Shown: piece after piece, positions 12,801 to 23,000 of the stretch
How the letters are laid out: every line of letters begins with the position of its first letter
How positions within the stretch are numbered: the first letter of the stretch is position 1
Assembly: GCF_026151205.1 (NCBI RefSeq)
Contig: NC_087076.1
Coordinates: 5,012,902 to 5,074,901 of the forward strand
From: Bolinopsis microptera
Lineage: Eukaryota; Ctenophora; Tentaculata; Lobata; Bolinopsidae
DNA: 62,000 nucleotides
Reading direction: 5' to 3'
Made by a program: the position numbers and the translations under genes
Notes under the pieces: generated by a model
What the model was told of the DNA's origin: nothing
The model's input: the letters and a program-made list of their open reading frames with translations, nothing else
The model's database searches: none

Positions 12801-15800
12801 CAAGGTGGAGTGTAATGTTAGAATGAACCCTAAAACACGCACCTATTAATGCTAGTAGTCCTGCTCAGTAACAAGGTGGAGTGTAATGTTAGAATGAACC
12901 CTAAAACACGCACCTATTAATGCTAGTAGTCCTGCTGAGTAACAAGGTGGAGTGTAATGTTAGAATGAACCCTAAAACACGCACCTATTAAAGTATTAAT
13001 GCTAGTAGTCCTGCTGAGTAACAAGGTGGAGTGTAATGTTAGAATGAACCCTAAAACACGCACCTATTAATGCTAGTAGTCCTGCTCAGTAACAAGGTGG
13101 AGTGTAATGTTAGAATAAGCCCTAAAACACGCACCTATTAATGCTAGTAGTCCTGCTCAGTAACAAGGTGGAGTGTAATGTTAGAATAAGCCCTAAAACA
13201 CGCACCTATTAATGCTAGTAGTCCTGCTCAGTAACAAGGTGGAGTGTAATGTTAGAATAAGCCCTAAAACACGCACCTATTAATGCTAGTAGTCCTGCTG
13301 AGTAACAAGGTGGAGTGTAATGTTAGAATGAACCCTAAAACACGCACCTATTAATGCTAGTAGTCCTGCTGAGTAACAAGGTGGAGTGTAATGTTAGAAT
13401 GAACCCTAAAACACGCACCTATTAATGCTAGTAGTCCTGCTGAGTAACAAGGTGGAGTGTAATGTTAGAATGAACCCTAAAACACGCACCTATTAATGCT
13501 AGTAGTCCTGCTCAGTAACAAGGTGGAGTGTAATGTTAGAATGAACCCTAAAACACGCACCTATTAATGCTAGTAGTCCTGCTGAGTAACAAGGTGGAGT
13601 GTAATGTTAGAATGAACCCTAAAACACGCACCTATTAATGCTAGTAGTCCTGCTCAGTAACAAGGTGGAGTGTAATGTTAGAATAAGCCCTAAAACACGC
13701 ACCTATTAATGCTAGTAGTCCTGCTGAGTAACAAGGTGGAGTGTAATGTTAGAATAAGCCCTAAAACACGCACCTATTAATGCTAGTAGTCCTGCTCAGT
13801 AACAAGGTGGAGTGTAATGTTAGAATAAGCCCTAAAACACGCACCTATTAATGCTAGTAGTCCTGCTCAGTAACAAGGTGGAGTGTAATGTTAGAATAAG
13901 CCCTAAAACACGCACCTATTAATGCTAGTAGTCCTGCTGAGTAACAAGGTGGAGTGTAATGTTAGAATGAACCCTAAAACACGCACCTATTAATGCTAGT
14001 AGTCCTGCTGAGTAACAAGGTGGAGTGTAATGTTAGAATGAACCCTAAAACACGCACCTATTAATGCTAGTAGTCCTGCTGAGTAACAAGGTGGAGTGTA
14101 ACAGGGTGAGAATCCTTGTCAGGTTTTACTGGTTCTTCCAGGGCTCATGTCTGTCCGCATTGCACTTTGTGGCGAGGCAGCATTAGTGTCTATAAAAGAA
14201 TCTTGTGCCTAGCGAGGGGACTCGCAATGCCATGGTGGGCTATGAATACACCAGTTTAACTCACGAGGCAACTCGTAAAAGCCATGGTGGGCCTTGAATA
14301 CGCCAGCTCCTCGGGTTACTATAGAGCCGACAGCGCTAGTGGGCCCCCTTATGTACCAGGACTCTACCGGCAACGATCGACTAACGCCCCAGATATAAGC
14401 AAAGATTGGCGCGCAGTCATAAACAGCGGGTGCGCGCACAGTACTGCTTCCCGCTAGTACCAATAACACTCACCTGACTCCCACGTGACACTAACCTCAC
14501 GCCGCGGTGCGGTATTTCGATCATGACAAGCCAAACCGGATTAAACCACTTGTTAATATAGCCGTTCTGCTTGCCAGTCTCTACATTAATTAGCCCGCTG
14601 GGTTTTGCTGCCCCCCTGTTTGCAAATTTGCCGCCCCCTCGGAGAGTGTAATGGGAGTATCGCTACAATGTGGGAGTGTAATGGGAGTATCGCTACAATA
14701 TGGGAGTGTAATGGGAGTATCGCTACAATGTGGGAGTGTAATGGGAGTATCGCTACAATATGGGAGTGTAATGGGAGTATCGCTACAATGTGGGAGTGTA
14801 ATGGGAGTATCGCTACAATATGGGAGTGTAATGGGAGTATCGCTACAATATGGGAGTGTAATGGGAGTATCGCTACAATGTGGGAGTGTAATGGGAGTAT
14901 CGCTACAATGTGGGAGTATAATGGGAGTATCGCTACAATATGGGAGTGTAATGGGAGTATCGCTACAATGTGGGAGTGTAATGGGAGTATCGCTACAATA
15001 TGGGAGTGTAATGGGAGTATCGCTACATTGTGGGAGTGTAATGGGAGTATCGCTACAATGTGGGAGTGTTATGGGAGTATCGCTACATTGTGGGAGTGTA
15101 ATGGGAGTATCGCTACAATGTGGGAGTGCAATGGGAGTATCGCTACATTGTGGGAGTGTTATGGGAGTAATGTATAGTAGTTACCACACCAAACGTGTGT
15201 AATGTGTGTAATGGCATAAATGGACCCTGGATCAGAACCTGTATTTCCTGTGTCGTACAATATGATCCCTGCTCCTGTTATTTCTGGACTGAGTGAGAGT
15301 CCACCTCACGTGACGTCACAAACCCTCACGTTTTAGCTCAGCCACCATAAGGCAGATAGTATCAATACAGTTCCCCACCACCTAACACACTATCTAAACG
15401 TTAGCACACCCGCAACCGCCATTAGCAACCTACGTCTCACCAAGTCTCAAGAGCCAGCATTACTCAGCACGGGCGTCATCCTTTCATGGTGTTGAGCGGC
15501 CAGGGTAACCACCCAGAACTTCCCTAGGGACCAAGTTAGTAAATCTCCGGAGGTGCAACCCCGATTCGGCTGATACCTTAGCAGGTATTATCATCCAGTG
15601 GCCCTCAGGGAAGGGGCTTAATGCAGATGGATGGACTCCAGTAGGACGCTCCCCAAGTGGAGGGTCGCCACCTCTATATGACGGTGGTCAGTGGGTGTCG
15701 CGACAAAAAAAAAAAAAAAAAAAAAAAGGTGGAGTGTAATGTTAGAATGAACCCTAAAACACGCACCTATTAATGCTAGTAGTCCTGCTCAGTAACAAGG

Positions 15801-18007
15801 TGGAGTGTAATGTTAGAATGAACCCTAAAACACGCACCTATTAATGCTAGTAGTCCTGCTGAGTAACAAGGTGGAGTGTAATGTTAGAATGAACCCTAAA
15901 ACACGCACCTATTAATGCTAGTAGTCCTGCTCAGTAACAAGGTGGAGTGTAATGTTAGAATAAGCCCTAAAACACGCACCTATTAATGCTAGTAGTCCTG
16001 CTCAGTAACAAGGTGGAGTGTAATGTTAGAATGAACCCTAAAACACGCACCTATTAATGCTAGTAGTCCTGCTGAGTAACAAGGTGGAGTGTAATGTTAG
16101 AATGAACCCTAAAACACGCACCTATTAATGCTAGTAGTCCTGCTCAGTAACAAGGTGGAGTGTAATGTTAGAATAAGCCCTAAAACACGCACCTATTAAT
16201 GCTAGTAGTCCTGCTGAGTAAAAAGGTGTTACTACACTACTACACTACTACACGTACCTATTAATGCTAGTAGTCCTGCTGAGTAACAAGGTGTCTATCT
16301 CCCTGCTCTCCTGCAACATAGCGTCCAGGTCCTCCTGAATGTTCCGTACGAACTTGTCCAGGTAGGAGTTCTCCGAGGTTAGAGCTGAGTAAGCTTTGTC
16401 TTTTATAATGTGGGGAACTCTCCTTCTCTCTTCCGTGATCTGGGGGGAGGAGGTCTTAAAAGCATGTTTAAACTACTACTAAACTACTACACTACTACAC
16501 TGCTACTACACTGCTTAATAATAGATATTATTTTAAATTTAAAGGTATTGATATTATACATTTTAGAAGATTATACGAATTTCGCTTGATAGAGATATTA
16601 CCTCAAATGTTTTACAGGTTCTAATGATGTATCATTACGGAGATTTCAAGCCTCATGTTGTGTGTTTGCCTTCGTGTTCAAAAATGCAAAGTATATTAAA
16701 AATGCAAAGTATATTAAAAAGGAGATTTTGAAGTGTTTTTATTATTGGTTGGTTCAACGAACATATGTAATTAGGCAAAAAGTTTACAGCCGTTAAGTTA
16801 TTGCAATATTAGATAGTTTTCGTGAAGATAAATATTAAATATAGAATTTCAATAATTACTGTCCACTTACATTGGTATTCGAGAACATTATCGGTAAATT
16901 ATTTGAATATCTAAAATTCTTCCTCAGCTTACGAACGCCGATAAAACTTAACTAGAAGTCATCGTTACAATTAGTGCTCTGTCAAAAAGCAGACTCCTGA
17001 ATCCTTACTCTACTAAACTATAAAACAGTGAACTATAGTAAAACAGTATCTCACATCCTGTTTGACGTAGTTATCATTAGTATTACACACAGCTACTGTA
17101 CAGTTCTAGGATATATTCCTCAGTAAATTCCGACACCCTTATCAGTGACGTGTCCTAACGTCCTAGTGTCATGACGTCACGATCAAGTAGAATATTCGTA
17201 ATTGATTATTTGATCTGTTTAGTGAGAAGAATAGGCGTATATTGTGTGTTGTTGACGACTAAGCTACTAGTGGTGTTTATCATGTTGCTGAATACTAGTG
17301 GTGTTGTTAACACTAGGTAACACTAGGTAACAGTGATACAATATGTTATATTAATACAACATGACTCATAGTTACATATTCTAAATAATAGATATAGCAT
17401 ACTGAAAATATGAAACATGAAAGAGCTTGATTTGGGTTATTTACAATACCTTTATAGTTGTTGTAACGGAATTAATCATAATTATAATGTGAAAACCATG
17501 TTAAACCTGTTCTATATGAGTTGTTAAATAGTGTTATACCTAATTACCTTGTTAAATAGTGTAGTAATACCTAATTAGTAATTACCTTGTTAAATAGTGT
17601 AGTAATACCTAATTAGTAATTACCTTGTTAAATAGTGTAGTAATACCTAATTAGTAATTACCTTGTTAAATAGTGTAGTAATACCTAATTAGTAATTACC
17701 TTGTTAAATAGTGTAGTAATACCTAATTAGTAATTACCTTGTTAAATAGTGTAGTAATACCTAATTAGTAATTACCTTGTTAAATAGTGTAGTAATACCT
17801 AATTAGTAATTACCTTGTTAAATAGTGTAGTAATACCTAATTAGTAATTACCTTGTTAAGCATCCTCTCATAAACCCCTACAGCACCCATGAAAGGGTCC
17901 TCATCACATGTCTCACAATCAGACTCAGACTCACAGGCTGAATCTGACTCACAGGCTGAGTCACAGTCTGAGTCTGAGTCAGAGGAGGAATGTGAGTCAA
18001 ATTCCAT
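6464..18007 (-). CDS. RhoGEF (DH-PH) with C-terminal pseudokinase, Trio/Kalirin-like; short isoform, 9 exons
   Basis: Exons in order of transcription: 18007-17852, 16439-16258, 11172-11137, 10853-10697, 10176-10057, 9710-9485, 9338-7795, 7317-7187, 6827-6464. They sum to 2916 nt, exactly 972 codons including the stop, and all phases close. Order: acidic Ser/Cys N-terminus (1-52), linker with a Ser-rich segment (53-247), DH domain (about 248-430, KPVQRITKYQLLL at 374-386), PH domain (about 430-540, conserved Trp 525), polar linker, kinase-like domain (about 673-945). Family knowledge: such proteins load GTP on Rho/Rac GTPases at membranes and cytoskeleton. HLDLKPEN, PEFAAPE and SVGVLTYLLL place the kinase in the Trio/Kalirin/obscurin group. 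The VAIK Lys is Gln (TAQV) and DFG is NYE, so catalysis is doubtful. There is no second DH and no SH3, Ig or FN3 domain in the model. Confidence 0.85.
7187..7317 (-). CDS. Exon 8: kinase activation segment region
   Basis: Acceptor TATTCAG|ATA; donor ATATATG|GTTAGTGAG. Encodes IINYELAHYVDEEN, then LDPEFAAPELLQG and ADIW. The position of DFG is occupied by NYE, while the APE motif is intact. Exits with TG, completed by G of exon 9 to Trp of W-SVGVL. Confidence 0.9.
7285..7620 (-). repeat. 57/56-bp array carrying the exon-8 acceptor, 6 copies
   Basis: Plus-strand unit starts begin GTCCACATAGTGGGCC at 7285, 7342, 7399, 7455, 7511 and 7568. On the minus strand each holds a 3' splice site (CATATTCAG|ATAATAAAC or CATCTTCAG|ATAA) and the first 33 bases of exon 8. 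The three nearest the exon are spaced 57 bp and stay in frame; farther ones are 56 bp and shift it. Confidence 0.93.
7795..9338 (-). CDS. Exon 7: large exon with the rest of DH, PH, linker and kinase N-lobe
   Basis: 1544 nt, acceptor ACCCCACCAG|GT, donor GTAAAG|GTAAGTTA. Contains GNVEEIFKFHRELFLPDLL, FLIKPVQRITKYQLLLAEIL (DH core) and PRKANNLMHLEMFE. The PH domain runs from about VFLFKHCLVLAKHE to AEWARFVKQGI. A basic and polar linker (FHKRRKSLTKISL) follows. The kinase N-lobe has a modified Gly loop (FYGHFSVFCTC), TAQV in place of VAIK, the helix-C Glu (QREVDIL) and the catalytic loop HLDLKPENL. There are no internal stops over 514 codons. Confidence 0.95.
9485..9710 (-). CDS. Exon 6: start of the DH domain
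   Basis: Acceptor ATTTACCAG|TCACGG; donor TTATTAG|GTGCTTAC. After a short Ala/Thr-rich lead it encodes KRLKLVVEELIKSEHDFVSG, the first conserved DH helix with its usual Glu. Exits with one base (G), which with GT of exon 7 gives Gly of GNVEEIFKFH. This junction selects the donor over two nearer GTs that break the phase. Confidence 0.85.
9896..10035. repeat. 29-bp intronic minisatellite, ~4-5 copies
   Basis: Units of CCACTAGTTACATCAGCTAA plus CACACACAA, about 20 bases from the exon-5 donor but not including it. Confidence 0.85.
10057..10176 (-). CDS. Exon 5: linker
   Basis: Acceptor CTTAACACAG|TTC; donor CAGCCAG|GTTAGTG. Forty codons, phase 0 at both ends, including RPDSINSDSGIIGSSGSDTS, a Ser/Gly-rich stretch like that of exon 4. 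Confidence 0.75.
10697..10853 (-). CDS. Exon 4: Ser-rich linker
   Basis: Acceptor CTTCTCTCAG|T; donor CACCAG|GTACTTTT. Encodes LNSVTSSGSVSSDSKMSITS and then a Pro/Gln/Asn-rich tail ending PPPHYNRHQ. Low-complexity, probably disordered and phosphorylated. Phase 2 in, phase 0 out. Confidence 0.72.
11137..11172 (-). CDS. Exon 3: 36-nt microexon
   Basis: Acceptor GAATAGCAG|A and donor CCAAG|GTATTAAC. Read in the phase set by exon 2 it adds R-DLRNVSSPCVP-S. The incoming two bases from exon 2 and the outgoing two bases to exon 4 both fit, which is the main reason for calling it. An 18-bp near-duplicate of the acceptor (AATAGCAG|AGATT) lies just upstream. Confidence 0.6.
11173..12370 (-). other. 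Intron 2 remainder; 20-bp repeat near 11531-11612
   Basis: No coding signal seen. Four degenerate copies of GGACTGAGCCGTGCGGTTAG lie at 11531-11612, and CACGCACCGT is repeated near 11826-11848. Confidence 0.6.
12371..14101 (-). repeat. 70-bp array carrying the exon-2 donor, distal block (~24 copies)
   Basis: Same unit as 15726-16235, with variants GAATGAACCC / GAATAAGCCC and CTGAGTAAC / CTCAGTAAC. Two units carry a 10-bp internal duplication (TTAAAGTATTAATG). On the minus strand every unit has AATAG|GTGCGTG, a good 5' splice site. Confidence 0.92.
14102..15725 (+). mobile_element. Retroposed insert with poly(A) tail splitting the 70-bp array
   Basis: The insert ends in a run of at least 20 A and is bounded on both sides by AAGGTGGAGTGTAA (14088-14101 and 15726-15739), as expected for a target-site duplication. 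The flank is itself repetitive, so that identity is not independent proof. Inside are unique GC-moderate sequence, a 30-bp minisatellite and a 3' part ending GGTGGTCAGTGGGTGTCG just before the poly(A). No RT frame was seen; it may be a SINE, a 5'-truncated LINE tail or a processed transcript. Confidence 0.65.
14641..15170 (+). repeat. 30-bp minisatellite inside the retroposed insert, ~17 copies
   Basis: Units start TGGGAGTGTAATGGGAGTAT. Because 30 is a multiple of 3, several frames stay open for about 190 codons (MGVSLQCGSV..., ECNGSIATMW...). These are repeat artefacts rather than supported genes. Confidence 0.93.
15726..16235 (-). repeat. 70-bp array carrying the exon-2 donor, proximal block (~7 copies)
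   Basis: Minus-strand units contain 36 bases matching the exon-2 3' end (from CACCTTGTTACTCAGC to CATTAATAG), then GTGCGTG and intron sequence. This block was continuous with 12371-14101 before a 1.6-kb insertion split the array. Confidence 0.92.
16258..16439 (-). CDS. Exon 2: coiled-coil/linker segment
   Basis: Acceptor CTCCCCCCAG|ATCACGG; donor AATAG|GTACGTG. Encodes ITEERRRVPHIIKDKAY through ESREIDTLLLSRTTSIN, a charged, heptad-like helical segment. It enters in phase 0 and exits with two bases (AG), which exon 3 completes to Arg. Because it starts in phase 0 it can follow either exon 1 (LNK) or the last spectrin exon (LQSQ). Its final 36 bases and donor are the source of the large downstream 70-bp array. 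Confidence 0.8.
16440..17519 (-). other. Intron sequence, AT-rich, no feature seen
   Basis: Lies between exons 1 and 2 of the RhoGEF gene. I see no coding frame and no element boundaries here beyond short ACTACTACAC-type repeats near the exon. Confidence 0.6.
17520..17860 (-). repeat. 38-bp array carrying the exon-1 donor site, ~9 copies
   Basis: On the minus strand each unit repeats TTAACAAG|GTAATTAC, the last bases of exon 1 plus its 5' splice site, followed by TAATTAGGTATTACTACAC. The copies are nearly identical, and the first merges with the real exon end at 17852. Confidence 0.9.
17852..18007 (-). CDS. Exon 1 (short isoform): start codon and acidic Ser/Cys-rich N-terminus
   Basis: Encodes 52 residues beginning MEFDSHSSSDSDSDCD and ending GVYERMLNK. 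Very rich in Asp, Glu, Ser and Cys, hence acidic and probably disordered. An in-frame TGA lies two codons before the ATG, which favours this Met as the start. The donor AACAAG|GTAATTAC joins in phase 0 to the next exon. A 38-bp tandem array containing this donor follows directly. It is probably an alternative first exon, because the upstream spectrin exons also join in phase 0 to exon 2. Confidence 0.65.
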
Positions 18008-19416
18008 ACTTCAACACTTGTGGGTGAGATAGATTAAGGAGGAACATTCACAAGAGTAACAAATAGTAGTGACAAGAAAGAATCAAGTAGTAATATATCA
18101 GCGCTTAATTGGATACAGTAATAAAACTCATCAAACTTATTATTGCAAATAAACCAGATCAATTATGTGAAGCAACTTGGGTAATTTCAAACGAATTTTG
18201 TAGAGTCGCACAGAGAAGAAACATAAGGAAGTTTAGAAACATAAGGGAGTTTAGAAACATATCGAATATAAGTACGGAGAAGAGCTGGTTCTAGAAACAA
18301 ACAGAGATTCTGTGTAGTGAGTCTAGGTTAACTACTGAATTTAACTAGACATAAAGACTGTCTCCTTAAAACAGAGACCGGTGTATTAACTGTACGGTAG
18401 GCTGGTTCTAGGTACTAACTGTCCTGCAGAACCGGGAAATGAATATACAATTCAGGGGAGTTAGCAGGATAACAGGTCGGCGTAAAGAAACTAATCCAAT
18501 AGAATGACTGGTTCAAGTGACTACGTCATGTTAAGAGAGTTTCACCTTAGGATACACTGTCTAGCAGGTGAAAGAAGTGGGATCTAAATCCTATCAGAGG
18601 TAATGTGCTCTGAAGTAGTTATGAACAAGGTGGTTGGTTAAGTTAGAAAACAAGAGCAGCACAAGTTACTGTCGCCATTTAACAAGACACAAACCTAATT
18701 GTTGGTGTTATTAACCCACCAATTAACGAGACACAAACCTAATTAGTGGTGTTATTAACCCACCAATTAACACGACACTACTTCACTAATAGTTCACGGT
18801 GATTTAATATTCACATTAATATTATACGACAACTCGCTGAAAGTTTAAGCAGCATATCAAATGTAGAGCCTATGATTGTAAGCACGCCTAAAGTTCTAGA
18901 TAAGAAAACACTGATCAGCCTGGTAAAGAGTTTACTCAATTAGCACCCGTTCTAGTAGGTAGTCTGCAGTAGAGTCAGGGTGCAGTAGTCTGCACCCTAA
19001 CATAGCACCAATGCTCACAGCTCTAACATAGCACCAAGGCTCACAACTCTAACCCAATTACCCCATTGAGAAAAACTGCAACTTTTCTGCGGCAGGCATA
19101 ATGTCATAAACAGGTCCCCACAGTACATCAACTGCTCCAGACAGCTCCACCTGCAAGCCAATAAGAAGGCTAGATTCAGACCCCACGTGACCTCAGCCGA
19201 CCAATAGCAGCTCTGTATTGCTGTCACGTGATAACTTTAAACCAATGAGAAAGCAGAATCACGAACTGTAACCGTTTCCTGATGCAACACAGAGTTACAA
19301 GCAACAGATGATCACTTAATAGAGGAGATGATAAAAGGCACCATTACTGCTAAGCGAGGAAAAGTAAGGACCTGACATTAGAGTAGTATTTAGAGAGGAC
19401 CACTATCAACAATACT
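18008..19416. other. Region upstream of exon 1 (promoter side of the short isoform)
   Basis: No exon recognised. A 50-bp direct duplication (GGTGTTATTAACCCACCAAT) lies near 18695-18775. The promoter of the short isoform would be expected here, but no core element can be pointed to. Confidence 0.5.
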
Positions 19417-20005
19417 CCTCCTGCCTCCTGGATCAGACCAACAATACTCCTCCTGGATCAGACCAACAATACTCCTCCTGGATCAGACCAACAATACTCC
19501 TCCTGGATCAGAGCAACAACACCCCTCCTGGATCAGACCAACAATACTCCTCCTGCCTCCTGGATCAGAGCGACAATACTCCTCCTGGATCAGAGCAACA
19601 ATACTCCTCCTGGATCAGAGCAACAACACTCCTCCTGGATCAGAGCAACAACACCCCTCCTGGATCAGACCAACAATACTCCTCCTGCCTCCTGGATCAG
19701 AGCGACAATACTCCTCCTGGATCAGACCAACAATACTCCTCCTGGATCAGACCAACAATACTCCTCCTGGATCAGAGCAACAATACTCCTCCTGGATCAG
19801 AGCAACAATACTCCTCCTGGATCAGAGCGACAATACTCCTCCTGGATCAGACCAACAATACTCCTCCTGGATCAGACCAACAATACTCCTCCTGGATCAG
19901 AGCAACAATACTCCTCCTGGATCAGAGCAACAATACTCCTCCTGGATCAGAGCAACGATACTCCTCCTGGATCAGAGCAACAATACTCCTCCTGGATCAG
20001 AGCAA
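19417..20005. repeat. 24-bp minisatellite
   Basis: About 22 copies of CTCCTCCTGGATCAGACCAA plus CAATA-like ends. Occasional longer units contain CTCCTGCCTCCTGGATC. Confidence 0.93.
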
Positions 20006-23000
20006 GTGAGCTGCTGGCTATAACAACGAGATAAAGATGGGTATACTTAGACACATGTGGTGTTACGATTGTGGGAAAAGGTAGCAACTCAGTGTGAGCT
20101 GTTTATAGATGTTTGCTATGTTGCTATACCTGTGCTATGATGTCATGAAGTATTGAAATTAGCAGAACCGGAACCACTAGCAGTTAATACGGGTAATTCT
20201 GCAATGATCAGTAAGTCATCACCAGCCATTACGACAATACTTCAAAGGGGGGTTATCTGACAACTGTCTTCAAAAGTAACCAGTATATTTATATACAGTT
20301 CCCTGTGTAATTTATAAATTACACAGGACCAGGGAACTGTCACAGAGCAGGATGATACAGGAAGATGGGATCAGAGTTCCCCGAAATTACATAAGTAAGG
20401 AAAGGGATGACAATTGTAGGAAATAAGTTGGAGTTGGAAGTAAAGTGGAAACTGGAGTTATAAAACTATAACACTCAGTTTAAATGGGTAACAATGATCT
20501 AGTGAAGTTGAGGATAATCACTAGGAGGGGTCTCATGCTCACTTGTCCAGACAGGTGGGTCAGTCTGCCATACAACTAGGAGTCGGGATTGTAATTTGAG
20601 CCAGAATCTAACATTTAGCAAAAACTTGGGCCTTGTTAGGTACTTGTGTATGACCTGACACTTAACAGGTACTACTACTACTACTACCTGACGGTAGCTT
20701 AGTTAGGTAGCTTAGTTAGGTAGCATAGTGTTTGAAACAGGACTCCTGGTGATTCCACCTCTTCTAACACAAGTAGTACACTACTTGTAGGTAGTACACT
20801 ACAAGTAGTGTAGTAAGGTACTAAACTATTAACACTCATACAAAGAACAGAAGGTGGGATACCACAAAACCATTTCAACCGACGCGGCGTAGAATCTTAG
20901 AAATCTTAGAAATAAGGAAAACAGCTGAGACGGTCAAATGAAGCTAAGATCTCCAGAAGCAAGACGTCAACTCCAATAAAACAAGCTAAGATCTCCAGAA
21001 TAAACCCCCGTATCTCTGGTGTGGAGACTTGTCTCATGCTGTTGACATGGGACACTTGTGCCACTAAATGTAACCTAATAGCATTACCCGCTCTAACTTG
21101 GGGAGGTAGGGGTACCTGTACAGGGCTCCACCACTACTAGACTCCTACTCAGTTGGAATAGTACAATTCTAAATCTTATTTAACAAATGCGGAGGTTTGT
21201 GTGTAGCTGCTTCCTAACTACCAATCAAACAAAGGTTAGAGAGGTTGGCTGTTCCAAGGGTGTTATAGGTAATCAATGTATCTTGAGACGTTCAATGGTG
21301 CTAATAGATGATTAAACAGCAAATATACCCGAATTACGGCAAATAGACCCGGATTTGCCCCTTGCTTGATAGTTTGGTGACAGATGACTCCTATATCAAG
21401 ATGATTTAACCCCCAACTCTTCCTATATTTACCAATGACTAGCGGAACATGATCCAACGAGTATTGCTGACTAACAACCTGCTGATACCAGCGATTAGCA
21501 CCGCTTAAACGACAAACTATCCCGACTAACTGGCTAGAAGAAGGAAAGAGTTGTAAATAAAGACCCACAAAGGTGATCAAGTGTTGCAAGCTGGAGGAGG
21601 TAGCTATATAGTCTGAACTAAATAACTGTGCCGACTCCCCACACATCCCTAACTTATTTTAGGTAACATTATTACCTCATCAGCTCACTAAAAACACTTT
21701 TGTGACTTCACAATTAAATTTGACAGGCAGCAGCTTGTTCAGACAAATTGACCAATCAGGTAACAGCAGCTCTATTTTAGGGTGAGAGAAGCTGCTGACT
21801 ACGGTAGAATACAGGAATAATAACCTAATCACAGTTGTGCGGCTTTACAAAGCGTGCTCTGAAAACCAAATGATAAGATCAGAAGGCTGTGAGATTTAAG
21901 CGGCAATTGTATGTAGTAACAAGGGATGAGCAGAAATTAAGATAATATGTAAGTTAAATGTGGTGCTACGAGGAGCTCGGCAGTGCACATCAAAGGCGTT
22001 AAAGCGTTAAAGGAGTCTAAAAAGCGGTTTAAAAGTGCAAGAAGAAGTGTCATTGTCTGTTTTAGACAAGTTGTCTAACACACGCTGTGTTACAGTTACC
22101 ACCGAATTCAGCTGTAACAAATCAGCTTCACAATCTCACTCACGGCTTAAGAAATTATAATTCACAACTTGGACTTGACGAAATCATGTTTGACAAAGGG
22201 ACGACAGTTTCAGAGGTGGATTGTCAAAAGCAGGAGGGATAAAGAGATTGTTAGATTTGTAGGTTATAATTACAATGATTTGTAGGTTATGTCTGCACTT
22301 CCACAAATCAAACTTGACCAGGTTCCCCCAATCACCAGTAATCAAAGAAACTGCAGAAATTAACCGCGGCAAGGAAATCAAGCAACATTTAATTGGAACC
22401 GCGCCAATTCTCTAGGATTCGGCGAAAGTATGAGAAATGAGGAATATCTTCATCACTTTTTAATTGGCTAAAATGAATCTCAGCCAATGCCAAGCTACGG
22501 ACTAAGAACTAAGTAATTATGAAGCAGAAAAGATGAGACATGTAATCTTACATCAACCAGAGACATTTTAGAGGGACAAATTACTATGTGGGCACTCTAG
22601 TTAAATGTACTACTGAACACTTGCAGAGACTCTAGAAGAGTCTAGAAGAGTCTAGAAGAGTCTAGAAGAGTCTAGAAGAGTCTAGAAGAGTCTAGAGAAG
22701 AAACTCCATACTCTGGTCTATGTATGCTCTGGTTTCATGATTCCTCCGCATGCAATTGTAACCAAGTAGAGCTGATATTATATCCCACTATAACACAGAG
22801 TATGATACTTGTTACCGTAGATACCAGTTGTTACCGTAGATACCAGTTGTTACCGTAGATACCAGTTGTTACCGTAGATACCAGTTGTTCTAGAACTGAG
22901 CTAATATAAGGGAGCCAGGTTGGATGACTATAAAGCAGCTTGTTAGGAGGCTAATTGAACACTTAGCTTACTAATACACGTCTCTCTCTCTCTCGTCTCC

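Noticed and set aside
12371-14101. CRISPR-like regular repeats
   Set aside because: Units are contiguous with no unique spacers, and the genome is eukaryotic.
14605-15202. 190-codon repeated frame MGVSLQCGSV / ECNGSIATMW
   Set aside because: A 30-bp minisatellite within a retroposed insert; three frames equally open.
21263-21646. 127-codon minus-strand frame
   Set aside because: Composition like the surrounding DNA; no domain text and no compatible splice sites.
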